Below the pieces are notes generated by a model, which was not told the DNA's origin, searched no databases, and was given only the letters and a program-made list of their open reading frames with translations. Below, piece by piece: positions 54,882 to 64,000 of a stretch of DNA of 64,000 nucleotides. Position 1 is the first letter of the stretch. Every line of letters starts with the position of its first letter. A program made the translations under genes and the position numbers. The stretch is from the NCBI GenBank assembly GCA_018432315.1, contig JAHDLB010000004.1, positions 289,802 through 353,801 of the forward strand, given 5' to 3'. Source of the stretch: Anaerolineae bacterium. GTDB lineage: Bacteria; Chloroflexota; Anaerolineae; Aggregatilineales; Aggregatilineaceae.

Positions 54882-55331
54882 ATGGCATCCTGGAGTGAGT
54901 TTGCGGCTGCCGATCCCGATCTGGCCGCCTGGGGCGAAAAACGTTTCGAGCGCGAGCGCCTCGCCTACATCGCCACGCTGAACGAGGACGGGTCGCCGTG
55001 CGTCAACCCGGTACACCCCGTCATCTGCCAGGGAAAGCTGCTGCTGTTCATCGCGCCGGACCTGCCCAAAGCGCACAACCTGCGCCGCGATGGACGGTAC
55101 GCCATGCATTCGCTGGTGCACAACCTGAGCGGCACGGGCGGCGAGTTTCACCTCAACGGGCGGGCCGCGCTCATCGAGGATGACGCTGTCCGCCAGCGCG
55201 CGATCGAGGCCGCCTGCTACACGCCGGCGGGACAGACCGTGCTGTTCGAGCTGAGCGTCGAGCGCGCCTATTCGACCGCGTATGAGGACGACCACGTCAA
55301 GCGGCAGGAGTGGCGCGCCAACGGCAAATAG
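54882..55331 (+). CDS. Pyridoxamine 5'-phosphate oxidase family protein
   Basis: A 149-residue FMN-binding split-barrel protein. The N-terminal LAYIATLNEDGSPCVNPVHPV and GKLLLFIAPDLPKAHNLRRDGRYAMHS are the family strands; the conserved Lys/Arg of the FMN phosphate site is in KAHNLRRD. It is too short and lacks the C-terminal PdxH domain, so pyridoxal phosphate synthesis is unlikely. Related proteins are F420- or FMN-dependent reductases or heme-binding proteins. The ATG is preceded by GAGGA. It stands alone, convergent with the glycosyltransferase gene. Confidence 0.85.
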   Translation: MASWSEFAAADPDLAAWGEKRFERERLAYIATLNEDGSPCVNPVHPVICQGKLLLFIAPDLPKAHNLRRDGRYAMHSLVHNLSGTGGEFHLNGRAALIEDDAVRQRAIEAACYTPAGQTVLFELSVERAYSTAYEDDHVKRQEWRANGK

Positions 55332-55346
55332 CCCGGCGCGTCCCGC

Positions 55347-57857
55347 CTAATCCACGATCAGCGCGGCCAGCGGGCCAAGCCGGACGACCGCGTCGGGGTC
55401 CGGCGCGCCATCCTGCACGATCGGCAGGCGCGTCACGTCCGGCAGGGTGTACATGCCCGCGCGCAGGGTGACGTCTTCCGGCGCGACCTCGCCCAGGTCC
55501 AACACGTGCTCGGTGCGCACGCGCTCGCCCGCGCTCCAGATGAAGGTCGGGTACTGCCCGCCCCAGGGGCGGCGGTCGTCCTGCGCCACGTTGACCCCGT
55601 CCGGGCCTGCGGCGTGCACGAAGATCGTCGCGTCGAGCGCGGGCCGGTCGACGAGCGCTTCCCAGTCCAGCGCCAGCCGGATTTGCCCGCCGTCCAGCCG
55701 CTGCGCGAAGGCCGACCGCAGGGCGATGCCCTCCCCCAGCGCGGCATCGACCGCCAGCGCCGCGGGGTTTGGCTCTGGCGCGGCGCGCTGGGGCACCTTG
55801 ATCCAGCCGATGGTGGCCGCGTCGCCCAGGCTGGCGCCGTCCGATCCCACCGCCTCGACCGGCTCCCCGGCGAACACCGTGATATAGACGCCCGTCACCA
55901 GCCGGTACGCGCCGGGTTCCAGGTCCGCGGAGATGGTCAGGATGTGCTGGTCCGGGACGGAATCCGCTTCATCCCACAGCGTGGAGGGGTACAGCCAGCG
56001 CCAGATCAGCACGTCGTCACCGGCCAGCCGCTGGCGGTCCTGCGTTTGGAGCTGGAGATAGGCGCTGTACTGGTGGTGCGCGGACGGGTACGCCGCCCAG
56101 TCGAGCGTGTAGGCGATGGTCTGCGCGCCGGAGTCGGGGGGCAGCGTGTCCGGCCCGCGCCAGCCGAGCAGTTGGATCTGGTTATCGAAGATCGCCAGCG
56201 GCGAAGGCTCGCCGGAGCGCGGCGCGGTCCGCGGCTCGAAGGCCAGCGCGCCCTCATCCGGCACCGGCCCGACGCGCGCCATCAGGTCGCCGTTGGGCCG
56301 CGTGACCGCCTCGGCCTCGTCGATGCCATCCAGCAGGCGGGCGTGCGCCGCCGCCGACAGCGGCGGCAGCAGCGTGATCGTGCCGTCGTGCAGCAGGCCA
56401 TAGGCGCGCGTGTCGCGCAGGATGTCGTCGCGCTCCAACCACCACGGCACCACCAGCCGGGTTCCTGGCGGCAGCGTGAAGTCATCCCCGGCGGTCGTCA
56501 CGTCCTGGTAGCGCGGCAGCAGCCACGCCCGCGTGGTCGGCAGGTCCAGCTCGTCGAGCGGCACCAGCAGCGGCGCATCCTGACCGGCCAGCCAGCGGCC
56601 CAGGTCGCGCTTGTCTGTCCGGAAGAACCATTCGCCGTGCCCCAGGTGCCGGTCGTAGATCTCCCACACGTAGGACTTGTCCCAGTAGGCCGCGTAGATG
56701 CGGTGGGCGCGTCGCGCGTCGAGGGCGGTGATCGCCACCAGCGCGACGACCATCCCCGCGGCGACCAGACGCCACACCGGCGGGCGGCGCAGCAGAGCGA
56801 CCAGCGCCAGGATTAGCGCGACCCCGGCGGCGATCACCAGCGGAAACGCGGCATACGCGCCCGCGATGCGCAGGCCATGCGGCAGCTCGTTGGCGGCGGC
56901 GGCGGGGATGATGCCCAGCGCCAGCAGCGCGGCGATCAGCACGGACGACGGCTGCCGGAGCCGGACCAGCAGTGCCAGCAGGCCCAGCCGGAACAGCCAG
57001 TCGAACACCGGGGGCAGCAGGGGAGCCGAGTCGGCGTTGTACTGGGGGTTGATGTCCCCGCGGGTGAAGAACTGCTCCCACACCAGCTCCGCCCGCCGCT
57101 CCAGCGTCTTGTCTCCGGCATCGATCTCCTGGGTGCGGCCCAGCACGGCGTCGCGGTTGTGCAAGAACCGCCAGCCCACCGGCGCCACCAGCAGCGCGAA
57201 CGTCACGCCCAGCCACACCAGATTCGGCAGCCAACGACGCCACGTCTTGCGCCGGACGATCACCAGGGCCAGCGCCAGCGGCGCCAGCGCGGCGGGCACG
57301 ATCAGCGCGGCGGTGTAGGTGGCGAACGTGGCGGCGAGGCTGGCCCCGCTCAGCACGAACAGGCGGCGGTCGCCGGTGCGCAGCCCGCGCAGCAGCAGCC
57401 CGGCGAACAGCAGCGTGAACAGCGGCTGGGGCCCGGCGCGGTAGATGCTGCGCGAGAGCACGACGTGGCTCAGCGCGACGGCCAGCGCCGCCGCGGCGGC
57501 CAGCCCGGCGATCCCGCGCGTGGTGGGGTCGCGGTCGTAAAGGCACTGGCGCGCCGTCCAGTACAGGGTCGCGAGCGTCAACAGGCCGGTGTACACGTTG
57601 ACCAGGCGCATCGTCCACACGCCCGGTCCGACGGCGAACGCCATGATCGCCAGAATGCCCTGGTACAGCGGCTCGGGCCGGGCGGGGTTTTCGTACACGG
57701 GATATTTGCCGGTCTCGCTGATCTGGTAGGCGTCCATGACGTTCCCGGCTTCGTCCAGGCTCACGCCGGGCGGCCACGTGTCGAGCCGGTCCAGGCGCAG
57801 CCAGAAACCCACCAGCAGCAGGGCGACCATCAGCCATTGGAAGTGTCGGGGCGTCAT
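55347..57857 (-). CDS. GT39/ArnT-like membrane glycosyltransferase
   Basis: A large integral membrane protein of 836 residues. About ten N-terminal helices (1-375) contain WPPGVSLDEAGNVMDAYQI near residue 30, where the acidic DE pair is the catalytic/metal motif of GT-C glycosyltransferases. The remaining 460 residues form a soluble, beta-rich outer domain without membrane helices. GT39-like enzymes move a sugar or mannose from a lipid carrier to a protein or lipid. It lies 4 bp after the GH13 gene, so both are one operon. The acceptor is unknown; the C-terminal domain is longer than in ordinary family members. Confidence 0.8.
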   Translation of the reverse strand: MTPRHFQWLMVALLLVGFWLRLDRLDTWPPGVSLDEAGNVMDAYQISETGKYPVYENPARPEPLYQGILAIMAFAVGPGVWTMRLVNVYTGLLTLATLYWTARQCLYDRDPTTRGIAGLAAAAALAVALSHVVLSRSIYRAGPQPLFTLLFAGLLLRGLRTGDRRLFVLSGASLAATFATYTAALIVPAALAPLALALVIVRRKTWRRWLPNLVWLGVTFALLVAPVGWRFLHNRDAVLGRTQEIDAGDKTLERRAELVWEQFFTRGDINPQYNADSAPLLPPVFDWLFRLGLLALLVRLRQPSSVLIAALLALGIIPAAAANELPHGLRIAGAYAAFPLVIAAGVALILALVALLRRPPVWRLVAAGMVVALVAITALDARRAHRIYAAYWDKSYVWEIYDRHLGHGEWFFRTDKRDLGRWLAGQDAPLLVPLDELDLPTTRAWLLPRYQDVTTAGDDFTLPPGTRLVVPWWLERDDILRDTRAYGLLHDGTITLLPPLSAAAHARLLDGIDEAEAVTRPNGDLMARVGPVPDEGALAFEPRTAPRSGEPSPLAIFDNQIQLLGWRGPDTLPPDSGAQTIAYTLDWAAYPSAHHQYSAYLQLQTQDRQRLAGDDVLIWRWLYPSTLWDEADSVPDQHILTISADLEPGAYRLVTGVYITVFAGEPVEAVGSDGASLGDAATIGWIKVPQRAAPEPNPAALAVDAALGEGIALRSAFAQRLDGGQIRLALDWEALVDRPALDATIFVHAAGPDGVNVAQDDRRPWGGQYPTFIWSAGERVRTEHVLDLGEVAPEDVTLRAGMYTLPDVTRLPIVQDGAPDPDAVVRLGPLAALIVD

Positions 57858-57861
57858 AAGC

Positions 57862-59352
57862 TCAACTGATCTCGAAGATGTGCACCTGCCAGGGCTGCAA
57901 ATCGACGTACAGGCCGAACTCGGCCATGTCGCCGCCTTCGCGCTCGTACTGCGCGCCGGTCATCACGTCACGCAGGCGCCAGTCGCGCCCCGCCAGCCCG
58001 AACTCCGGCAGCGCGATGCGGCCCTGCGACGAAGATGCCGCGTAGTTGACCACGACCAGCCGCCGCTCGTCAGCGAGCCGCCACGTGAAGGCGATCAGGT
58101 TGTTGTGCGTGGCGTTCAGGTCCCAGGCCGGTGACGTCTCGCGCAGCGCCCATTCGCCGTGGTGGTAGACCGGGTGCGCGGCTTCTTCCAGCAGGGTGCG
58201 ATAGAACGCCTCGATCACGGGGTCGATTTTCTCGGCGCTCCGGCGGCCCAACTGGACCGGCAGCCGGATGCGGGCGCCGTGAAGCTGGCCCTCGTGCAGC
58301 AGCGTGCCGCCCGGCAGCGCTGCGACCAGCCCGGCGGCGGCCAGGTGCCGCCCTGGGCCGAGCGCGTGCTCGGCGCGCTCCTCGTCGTGATTCTCGATGA
58401 AGCGCAGCATGTGCTGCTGGTAGCCGCCATCGGCGGCCAGGTGAGCCGTGATGGCGCGCACCGGGTCGTTCTTCAGCCGGTCGTAGAGCCGCTTGTCATA
58501 CGTGTAATCGAAGCCCTGCTGCTGGAGCGCCCACTCCATGTCCCAGTACACCTCGGCGACGAACAGGGTGTTGGGGTGATGGCCTTTGACCGCGGGAATC
58601 ACCACCGGCCAGAAGTCCAGCGCGGGCGGCGGACCGGCGCGCTCGCCCCAGGTCTGGGCGAACACCTGGTTGGTGACCAGCATCGCCATGTCGCAGCGAA
58701 TACCGTCGCACTGGGTCGCGATGTCGCGCAGCGTCTCGACGGCTTTTTCGCGCAGGACGGGGCTGAAGGCGTTGAGCTGGGCGGTGTCAGTCCAGGCGGG
58801 GAAGTACGGGTCGCGCCCGTTGGCGAAAACCAGTTCGTGGCTGGCGACCGGCCCCAGGAAAAAGTGGTCGGGCTGGCGGTCCATGTCTTCGCTCGTGCCC
58901 CGGATGAAACATTCGGGGTGTGTCTCCAGCCAGGGATGGTCGACCGCGACGTGATTCGGCACGAAGTCCAGCACCAGCCGCAGCCCGCGCGCGGCGAGGC
59001 GTCCGCGCAGTTCGGCCAGCTCGTCGCGTCCGCCGAGGTGCGGATCGACCTCGTAGCGGCGGATGGCATACGGCGAGCCGACGACGTCCTCCGGCGAAAA
59101 GTCGGGCAGCGCGCGGTGGTATTCCGCCTGTAAGCCGGGGTGTTCCTGGGCGATGGCGCGGCCCGCCGGGCTGCGCTCCCACACGCCCATCAGCCACACG
59201 GCGTCGAATCCCCAGCTTGCGAGCGCGTCCAGGTCGGCATCCGGCACGGTGCCGAGCGTGATCGCCCGCCCGGTGGACTGGCCCAGCGCGTGCAGCCACG
59301 GCCACGTGTTGATCTCGTAGATCAGGGGATTGTTGCGCCAAGTGGTGTCCAA
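57862..59352 (-). CDS. GH13 alpha-amylase family glycosidase
   Basis: A 496-residue cytoplasmic glycosidase. The catalytic triad is clear: Asp in DGIRCDMAML, Glu in FVAEVYWD, and Asp in FIENHDEERA; VLDFVPNHVAVDH is motif I. The start is TTG, with AGGG 7 bases upstream; no ATG exists before LIYEINTWPWL, which begins the barrel. There is no signal peptide. It forms an operon with the GT39-like gene (4 bp). The subfamily resembles enzymes acting on maltooligosaccharides or trehalose-like sugars, but the exact activity is not determined. Confidence 0.88.
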   Translation of the reverse strand: MDTTWRNNPLIYEINTWPWLHALGQSTGRAITLGTVPDADLDALASWGFDAVWLMGVWERSPAGRAIAQEHPGLQAEYHRALPDFSPEDVVGSPYAIRRYEVDPHLGGRDELAELRGRLAARGLRLVLDFVPNHVAVDHPWLETHPECFIRGTSEDMDRQPDHFFLGPVASHELVFANGRDPYFPAWTDTAQLNAFSPVLREKAVETLRDIATQCDGIRCDMAMLVTNQVFAQTWGERAGPPPALDFWPVVIPAVKGHHPNTLFVAEVYWDMEWALQQQGFDYTYDKRLYDRLKNDPVRAITAHLAADGGYQQHMLRFIENHDEERAEHALGPGRHLAAAGLVAALPGGTLLHEGQLHGARIRLPVQLGRRSAEKIDPVIEAFYRTLLEEAAHPVYHHGEWALRETSPAWDLNATHNNLIAFTWRLADERRLVVVNYAASSSQGRIALPEFGLAGRDWRLRDVMTGAQYEREGGDMAEFGLYVDLQPWQVHIFEIS

Positions 59353-59402
59353 TTCGCGGCCCTCGCTGTTCCGGTTTCACCGCTTAGCATAACCCAGAAC
59401 AC

Positions 59403-59434
59403 AAAAAAAGCCACCGGTCGGAAGCCGGTGGCTT
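59403..59434 (-). terminator. Intrinsic terminator of trxB
   Basis: A 10-bp stem AAGCCACCGG/CCGGTGGCTT (59408-59417, 59425-59434) with a 7-base loop and minus-strand T7 after it. It lies between trxB and the amylase gene. Confidence 0.85.
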
Positions 59435-59463
59435 GGGGTTGGCGTCAGGGGTTGGCGGCCCTG

Positions 59464-60501
59464 CTATTGCCGCTCGGTCGCCGCGGGCTGCGCCTCGACC
59501 GGCTCGTGTTCGGCCAGCCAGCGCTCGCAGGTCATGGCCGCGGCGGTGCCCTGCCCGACGGACGTGCCCACCTGGCGGAAAATGCGGTCCTGGACCTCGC
59601 CCGCCGCGAAGACGCCCTCGACGTTGGTGTGCATCTCTTTATCGGTGATCACGTACCCGAACGGGTCGCGCTCCAACTGGCCGGTGAAGATATCGCTGTT
59701 GGGATCGTGCCCGATGAAGATGAACACGCCATCGGTCGGGAAGTCGGACACCGCGCCGGTCTTGACGTTGCGCAGGCGGACCGCCTCGACCTGGCCGTCG
59801 CCCTTGATCTCCTCGACGACGGTATCCCAGATGAAGTGCATCTTTTCGTTGGCGAAGGCGCGGGCTTGCAGCGTCGCCCCGGCGCGCAACTCGTCACGGC
59901 GGTGGATGACGTGCACTTCGCTGGCGAACCGCGTCAGGAACAGCCCTTCCTCGATGGCGCTGTCGCCGCCGCCCACCACGACGACCTTCTTATCGCGGAA
60001 GAAGAACCCGTCGCAGGTGCCGCAGTAGCTCACGCCGTGGCCGGTGAGTTCTTTCTCGCCGGGCACGTTCAGGTGACGCGGCGTGGCCCCGGTCGTGACG
60101 ATCACGGCATCGGCCAGGTATTCGCCGCCGTCGTCGGTCTTGATCCGGAACGGCGAACCGTCCTGGAAATCGACCTCGGTCACGGCGGTGAACGTTTTGA
60201 TTCGCGCGCCGAATTTCTCGGCCTGCGTTTTCATCAGATCAACCAGCTCCTGCCCGCTGAGACCCTCGGGGAAGCCGGGATAGTTCTCGATCTCGTAGGT
60301 CAGCGACACCTGCCCGCCCAGCTCGTGCCCCGCGATGACCAGGGGGTCCAGCTTGGCGCGCGCGGTGTAGAGCGCCGCGGTCAGCCCTGCCGGGCCGGAG
60401 CCGATGATGATCACCTTCTCGTGTTGGATTCCGCCCTGGCTGTTTCCTGGCATGCTTTGAGGGGTGGATGTGTTGAGCGAAAATGATAGTTTATCGTTCA
60501 T
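59464..60501 (-). CDS. trxB: Thioredoxin reductase
   Basis: NADPH-dependent flavoprotein reducing thioredoxin, 345 residues. FAD motif [17 protein letters not shown], redox CGTCDG (the usual CATC variant), NADPH motif [18 protein letters not shown] with the HRRDELRA stretch after it. The C-terminal [14 protein letters not shown] has Glu where the family usually has Asp (AGDV). The N terminus has about 28 extra residues before the Rossmann strand. The ATG is preceded by AAGGCGAG. It stands alone between a terminator and a gap that holds a gene remnant. Confidence 0.95.
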   Translation of the reverse strand: MNDKLSFSLNTSTPQSMPGNSQGGIQHEKVIIIGSGPAGLTAALYTARAKLDPLVIAGHELGGQVSLTYEIENYPGFPEGLSGQELVDLMKTQAEKFGARIKTFTAVTEVDFQDGSPFRIKTDDGGEYLADAVIVTTGATPRHLNVPGEKELTGHGVSYCGTCDGFFFRDKKVVVVGGGDSAIEEGLFLTRFASEVHVIHRRDELRAGATLQARAFANEKMHFIWDTVVEEIKGDGQVEAVRLRNVKTGAVSDFPTDGVFIFIGHDPNSDIFTGQLERDPFGYVITDKEMHTNVEGVFAAGEVQDRIFRQVGTSVGQGTAAAMTCERWLAEHEPVEAQPAATERQ

Positions 60502-60643
60502 TGTGTCTCGCCTTCATGCTATCCGGGGGCGCGGGTCGCCCTCAATGACTGAGTTTGCTGCTAATGTCCTGGCACTAAGCCTATCTCATTTGATGCAAAA
60601 ACAGGCGATTGGGTTAGGTCTTTTATACGATTCTAACACGGGC

Positions 60644-60769
60644 CTAGAGCGGATCGTCAAAGCGCTGGATTTCGATGAGGTGCCCGTTCGGATCGCGTAG
60701 CAAGCAGTGGTAGATCCGGAAGGTGTCGCCGTGCGGGGGCGGGGCGAGCAGATAGCGCTCATGACTCAA
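60644..60769 (-). pseudogene. Remnant of a VOC/glyoxalase-family gene (C-terminal piece)
   Basis: The minus strand encodes 41 residues ending RDPNGHLIEIQRFDDPL, preceded by LLAPPPHGDTFRIYHCLL. This is the last strand and C-terminal tail of a vicinal-oxygen-chelate/glyoxalase protein; the metal-binding Glu is in LIEI. Everything upstream is missing: the frame is closed by a TAG just beyond the TTG at 60769, and the glnQ gene begins at once. It lies in a 294-bp gap (60502-60795) otherwise empty except for the hairpin at 60747-60781, which coincides with the break point. Confidence 0.7.
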
Positions 60770-60781
60770 GCGCTATCTGCT
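60747..60781. other. Perfect 13-bp stem-loop at the gene remnant break point
   Basis: AGCAGATAGCGCT (60747-60759) and its exact complement (60769-60781) flank a 9-base loop. It lies 15 bp past the glnQ stop. A weak GTTTT follows on the plus strand and no T tract on the minus strand. It could stabilise the 3' end of the amino acid transporter mRNA or mark a past deletion. Confidence 0.5.
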
Positions 60782-60795
60782 GTTTTGCCAGCGTT

Positions 60796-61548
<753 letters not shown>

Positions 61549-61558
61549 GGTGCAAATC

Positions 61559-63547
61559 CTAACCTGGCAGGCGCGAGCGCCGCTCGATGATCCGGACCAG
61601 CATGGACAGGAACAACGTCATCAGCAGGTACAGAATGGCGACGGTATTATACCCTTCGAACGCGCGGAACGTGCGCGACACGTACAGGCGGCCCAACTGG
61701 AGCAGGTCTGGCAGGGCCAGCACCGAGATCAGCGCGGAATCCTTCAGCATGGCGATGAAGTCGTTGCCCAGCGGCGGCAGCACCACGCGCACCGCCTGCG
61801 GCAGAATCACGTATCGCATCGCCTGCGGATAGCTCATGCCCAGGCTGCGGGCGGCTTCCATTTGGCCGCGGCTGATGCTCTGGATGCCCGCCCGGAAGAT
61901 CTCGGCGATGAAGGCGCCATAGCCAAACGCCAGGCCGATGATCGCTTCCCACTCGTCGGACAGGCTGATCGGCGTGTTGTCGCGCAGCCACGGGCTGACG
62001 ACGAACCCGGCGTACAGCAGGATCACCAGCAGCGGAATGCCCCGGATCACCTCGACGTAGAGCGTCGAAAAGGCGTAGAGGAACGGGTTGTGCTGGACGC
62101 GCATCAGCCCGATGATCAGCCCGATCAACAGCGCCAGCGCGTAGGCGATGAACGTCACGCGAAGCGTCAAAAAGATACCGGCATTACAGCCGCGCAGGTT
62201 GTTCAGGGCACACACGCCCGGCTCCATCCGCCGGTTTTCGAGGATGCTGTCGCGGTCGAGCACGACGAACTCCGGCGCGACGGTCTGCACCGTGATCTCA
62301 TCGTCCGTCTCTTCGAGCACGGCGCCGCTGATCGTCTCGTCCACCAGCTTCACCGTCACCTCACAACCGCGCTGGCATTCGCGCGGCGGAGTGGGCAGGA
62401 TCACGCCGCTGTCCGGGTTCTCGTCCATCCAGTCGGCCACGGCCAGACGGTCCTCGTCGCTGGCGAGATACACCAGCCCGCTCACCTCACCGGTGCCGGT
62501 CGCCTCCAGCGCGGCGTCGATGTCCGGGTACGACACCAGCGCGGCGCGTGCTTCGCCGTCGGCGTATTGCAGCGGCACGGGGATGTCTTCGAGCGAGTTC
62601 AGCTCTTCGAGGGCGGCGGTGATGTCGGTGCCTTCGACGAACGCGATGCGGACCTCGTCGCCCGGCGCGATGGCCTGGTCGGCCCGATCCTGGTTGATGG
62701 CGATGGTCAGCGTCGGCACGTGGAAATAGTCGACATCGCTCTGGCGAATTTCGCGCGTGTCGCCGCCCGGCAGCGCCAGGCTCATGTTCGTCTGGCTGAG
62801 CGTGTTGAGCGTGCCGGTGATGATCTCGCCCTGGCGCTCGATGGTGACGACCTCGCGATCCTCACAGCCGGGATTGGCGTCCGTGTCGCATGGGATCACC
62901 GTGCTCTCGCGGCTGAGAATGCGGTCGGTGGAGAAGGTCGTCGTCTCCTCGTTCACCGTGCGGATCGTCATGGTGTCGTCGTCACGGTCGGTCATGATGC
63001 CCGTCACGGTGACCCGGTCGATATACGTCAGGGTGATGCGGACGCCGTCGCGATCTTCGGTCCGTTCTTCGGTTTCGATCCGGTCTTTGGGGATCGTGAT
63101 AAGCTGGTTGTCCAGCGTGCGCACGGTGATCGCTGCCGGCGATTCCGACTCGATGAAACCGGTCTGCGTGACCAAATGGTGATCGATCACGTCGTCCAGC
63201 AGATTGTAGATCACCGTCTGGACGGAATCCTCGGTTTCGCCCACGTAGCGCCCGATGATCGACTGCGGCTCGCCGACGATCTGGACGACGGAGAAGAGGT
63301 CGGTCGTCGAGCTTTGCGGATCGTCGGTCAGGAAGCGGATCACGCGCTGGTAGGCGACGGAGGTGAGCATGGAATACAGCACGGCGACGGCCACCACGCC
63401 CAGGATGATCGCCCACCAGGGCAGGCTGGCTAACCAGCCGATGGTGCGCTCGTATGCACTTGGTTCAGGGATGCCTTCGCCGGAATGCTCGGGGGGAAGA
63501 ACAGAAGCGGGTTGGACAGGGTCTGTGCGGCTGCTTTCGTCTGGCAT
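61559..63547 (-). CDS. Polar amino acid ABC transporter permease with a large extracytoplasmic insertion
   Basis: A 662-residue permease, against 220-350 for the GlnP/HisM family. One helix (about 44-64) is followed by about 390 residues outside the core, then the transport core (455-660): [33 protein letters not shown], and EAA loop [20 protein letters not shown]. The insertion has four related beta segments (about 139-155, 182-212, 242-274, 405-438) with patterns like ITVRT...DRI. A stretch at 298-385 ([17 protein letters not shown], then [13 protein letters not shown]) resembles one lobe of a solute-binding protein. Three Cys pairs may form disulfides. It is followed by glnQ. Confidence 0.88.
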   Translation of the reverse strand: MPDESSRTDPVQPASVLPPEHSGEGIPEPSAYERTIGWLASLPWWAIILGVVAVAVLYSMLTSVAYQRVIRFLTDDPQSSTTDLFSVVQIVGEPQSIIGRYVGETEDSVQTVIYNLLDDVIDHHLVTQTGFIESESPAAITVRTLDNQLITIPKDRIETEERTEDRDGVRITLTYIDRVTVTGIMTDRDDDTMTIRTVNEETTTFSTDRILSRESTVIPCDTDANPGCEDREVVTIERQGEIITGTLNTLSQTNMSLALPGGDTREIRQSDVDYFHVPTLTIAINQDRADQAIAPGDEVRIAFVEGTDITAALEELNSLEDIPVPLQYADGEARAALVSYPDIDAALEATGTGEVSGLVYLASDEDRLAVADWMDENPDSGVILPTPPRECQRGCEVTVKLVDETISGAVLEETDDEITVQTVAPEFVVLDRDSILENRRMEPGVCALNNLRGCNAGIFLTLRVTFIAYALALLIGLIIGLMRVQHNPFLYAFSTLYVEVIRGIPLLVILLYAGFVVSPWLRDNTPISLSDEWEAIIGLAFGYGAFIAEIFRAGIQSISRGQMEAARSLGMSYPQAMRYVILPQAVRVVLPPLGNDFIAMLKDSALISVLALPDLLQLGRLYVSRTFRAFEGYNTVAILYLLMTLFLSMLVRIIERRSRLPG

Positions 63548-63701
63548 GGCATTTCTCGCTGATCGATCAAAGCTTATACATAGACGCCAGGCCAGACCCG
63601 GCGCCCTGGTTGCTGACCTAAGTTGATTTCAGTGCCGCACCGAACAATCGACCGGCAACGGACTGGGATTTCCCTCACAAAAGGACGACCATTTAGACAC
63701 A

Positions 63702-63734
63702 CTGGGCGGCTGGGAGTGATCACCAGCCGCCCAG
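63702..63734 (-). terminator. Stem-loop after the binding-protein gene
   Basis: A perfect 12-bp stem CTGGGCGGCTGG/CCAGCCGCCCAG (63702-63713, 63723-63734) with a 9-base loop, 20 bp past the binding-protein stop. The minus-strand T tract is weak, so it may act as partial terminator or mRNA stabiliser. The rest of the gap 63548-63753 shows nothing recognisable. Confidence 0.5.
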
Positions 63735-63753
63735 GTCCAGGCTTGCTCTTAAG

Positions 63754-64000
63754 TTACTCCGCGGGTTGGAACATGCTGGGTGCATCGATGCCGAACCACT
63801 TGTTGTAGATGTCGTTGTAGGTGCCGTCGGCGATCAGCTCGGCGAGGGCGTCGTTGATCGCGTCGAGCAGTTCGGGCATGTCGGGCTGGACGGCGATGCC
63901 GTAGAACTCGTCGGTGAAGGGATCACCGACCATCACGGCGCCGAGGTCCGGGTTCTTGGCGATGATGTCGGCGCTGACCGGGCCATCGTTGACAATCGCG
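63754..64000 (-). CDS. Amino acid ABC transporter substrate-binding protein (3' part only)
   Basis: The C-terminal 81 residues of a family-3 periplasmic binding protein, cut by the window edge. AIVNDGPVSADIIAKNPDL and DPFTDEFYGIAVQPDMPELLDAINDALAELIADGTYNDIYNKWFG are the typical end of HisJ/GlnH-like proteins: hinge return, then the last helix. The signal peptide and start lie outside the window. It precedes the permease with the unusual insertion by 206 bp, giving the order binding protein - permease - ATPase. Specificity cannot be read from this part. Confidence 0.9.
   Translation of the reverse strand, partial: AIVNDGPVSADIIAKNPDLGAVMVGDPFTDEFYGIAVQPDMPELLDAINDALAELIADGTYNDIYNKWFGIDAPSMFQPAE

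Overview
The window is about two-thirds G+C, gene-dense, and reads as ordinary bacterial chromosome. Gene content points to Chloroflexota, probably Anaerolineae or a related lineage: a multiheme cytochrome next to sugar ABC transport, large Ser/Thr kinases with Pro/Thr-rich linkers, an M-domain-less Clp ATPase, many GTG/TTG starts, and stand-alone B-box and FHA proteins. This taxonomic call is an inference from gene style, not from a marker gene. I saw no rRNA, tRNA, CRISPR array, insertion sequence or prophage.

Layout. 1-5.1 kb: DNA damage genes. ada has an Ada-box-like operator and is followed by a DUF2917-like gene. Opposite them runs a nadK - B-box membrane protein - recN operon with two promoter candidates, one containing a GAAC-N4-GTTC LexA-type box. 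5.1-9.8 kb: an SDR, an ABC exporter and an SLC13/RCK anion transporter. 9.9-16.9 kb: a minus-strand carbohydrate operon (isomerase, DhnA-type aldolase, PfkB kinase, CDP-alcohol phosphatidyltransferase, MtaA-like UroD-family protein, FGGY kinase). 17-24.5 kb: a GH13_18 phosphorylase translationally coupled to a membrane MutS-like ATPase, divergent from a sugar ABC importer that lacks its own ATPase. 24.6-29.5 kb: a five-heme cytochrome, an aspartate-type aminotransferase and ATP-type PEP carboxykinase. 29.5-33 kb: a P1-family peptidase, coaX and coaBC with an overlapping MNT nucleotidyltransferase. 33-36 kb: an acyl-CoA dehydrogenase - etfB - etfA operon. 36-41 kb: a TPR/membrane/Pro-Thr protein, a strongly terminated 64-residue protein, an LCP-family enzyme and RecD2.

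41-55 kb is the most unusual stretch. It runs in one direction: hydrolase, membrane Ser/Thr kinase with a duplicated cysteine-containing ectodomain, SDR, Clp ATPase with an acidic linker, a 1341-residue kinase with 22 TPRs in a three-repeat superperiod, an FHA protein and a secreted heparinase-like protein. I read it as a candidate phospho-signalling and proteostasis module; this is inference from adjacency. 55-60.5 kb carries a PPOX protein, a GT39-like membrane glycosyltransferase coupled to a GH13 amylase, and thioredoxin reductase. 60.6-64 kb carries a VOC-family gene remnant and a polar amino acid ABC importer. Its permease holds a roughly 390-residue extracytoplasmic insertion, and its binding protein runs off the right edge.

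Most genes are short directional operons with ATGA overlaps or gaps of a few bases. Several convergent ends carry clear intrinsic terminators.
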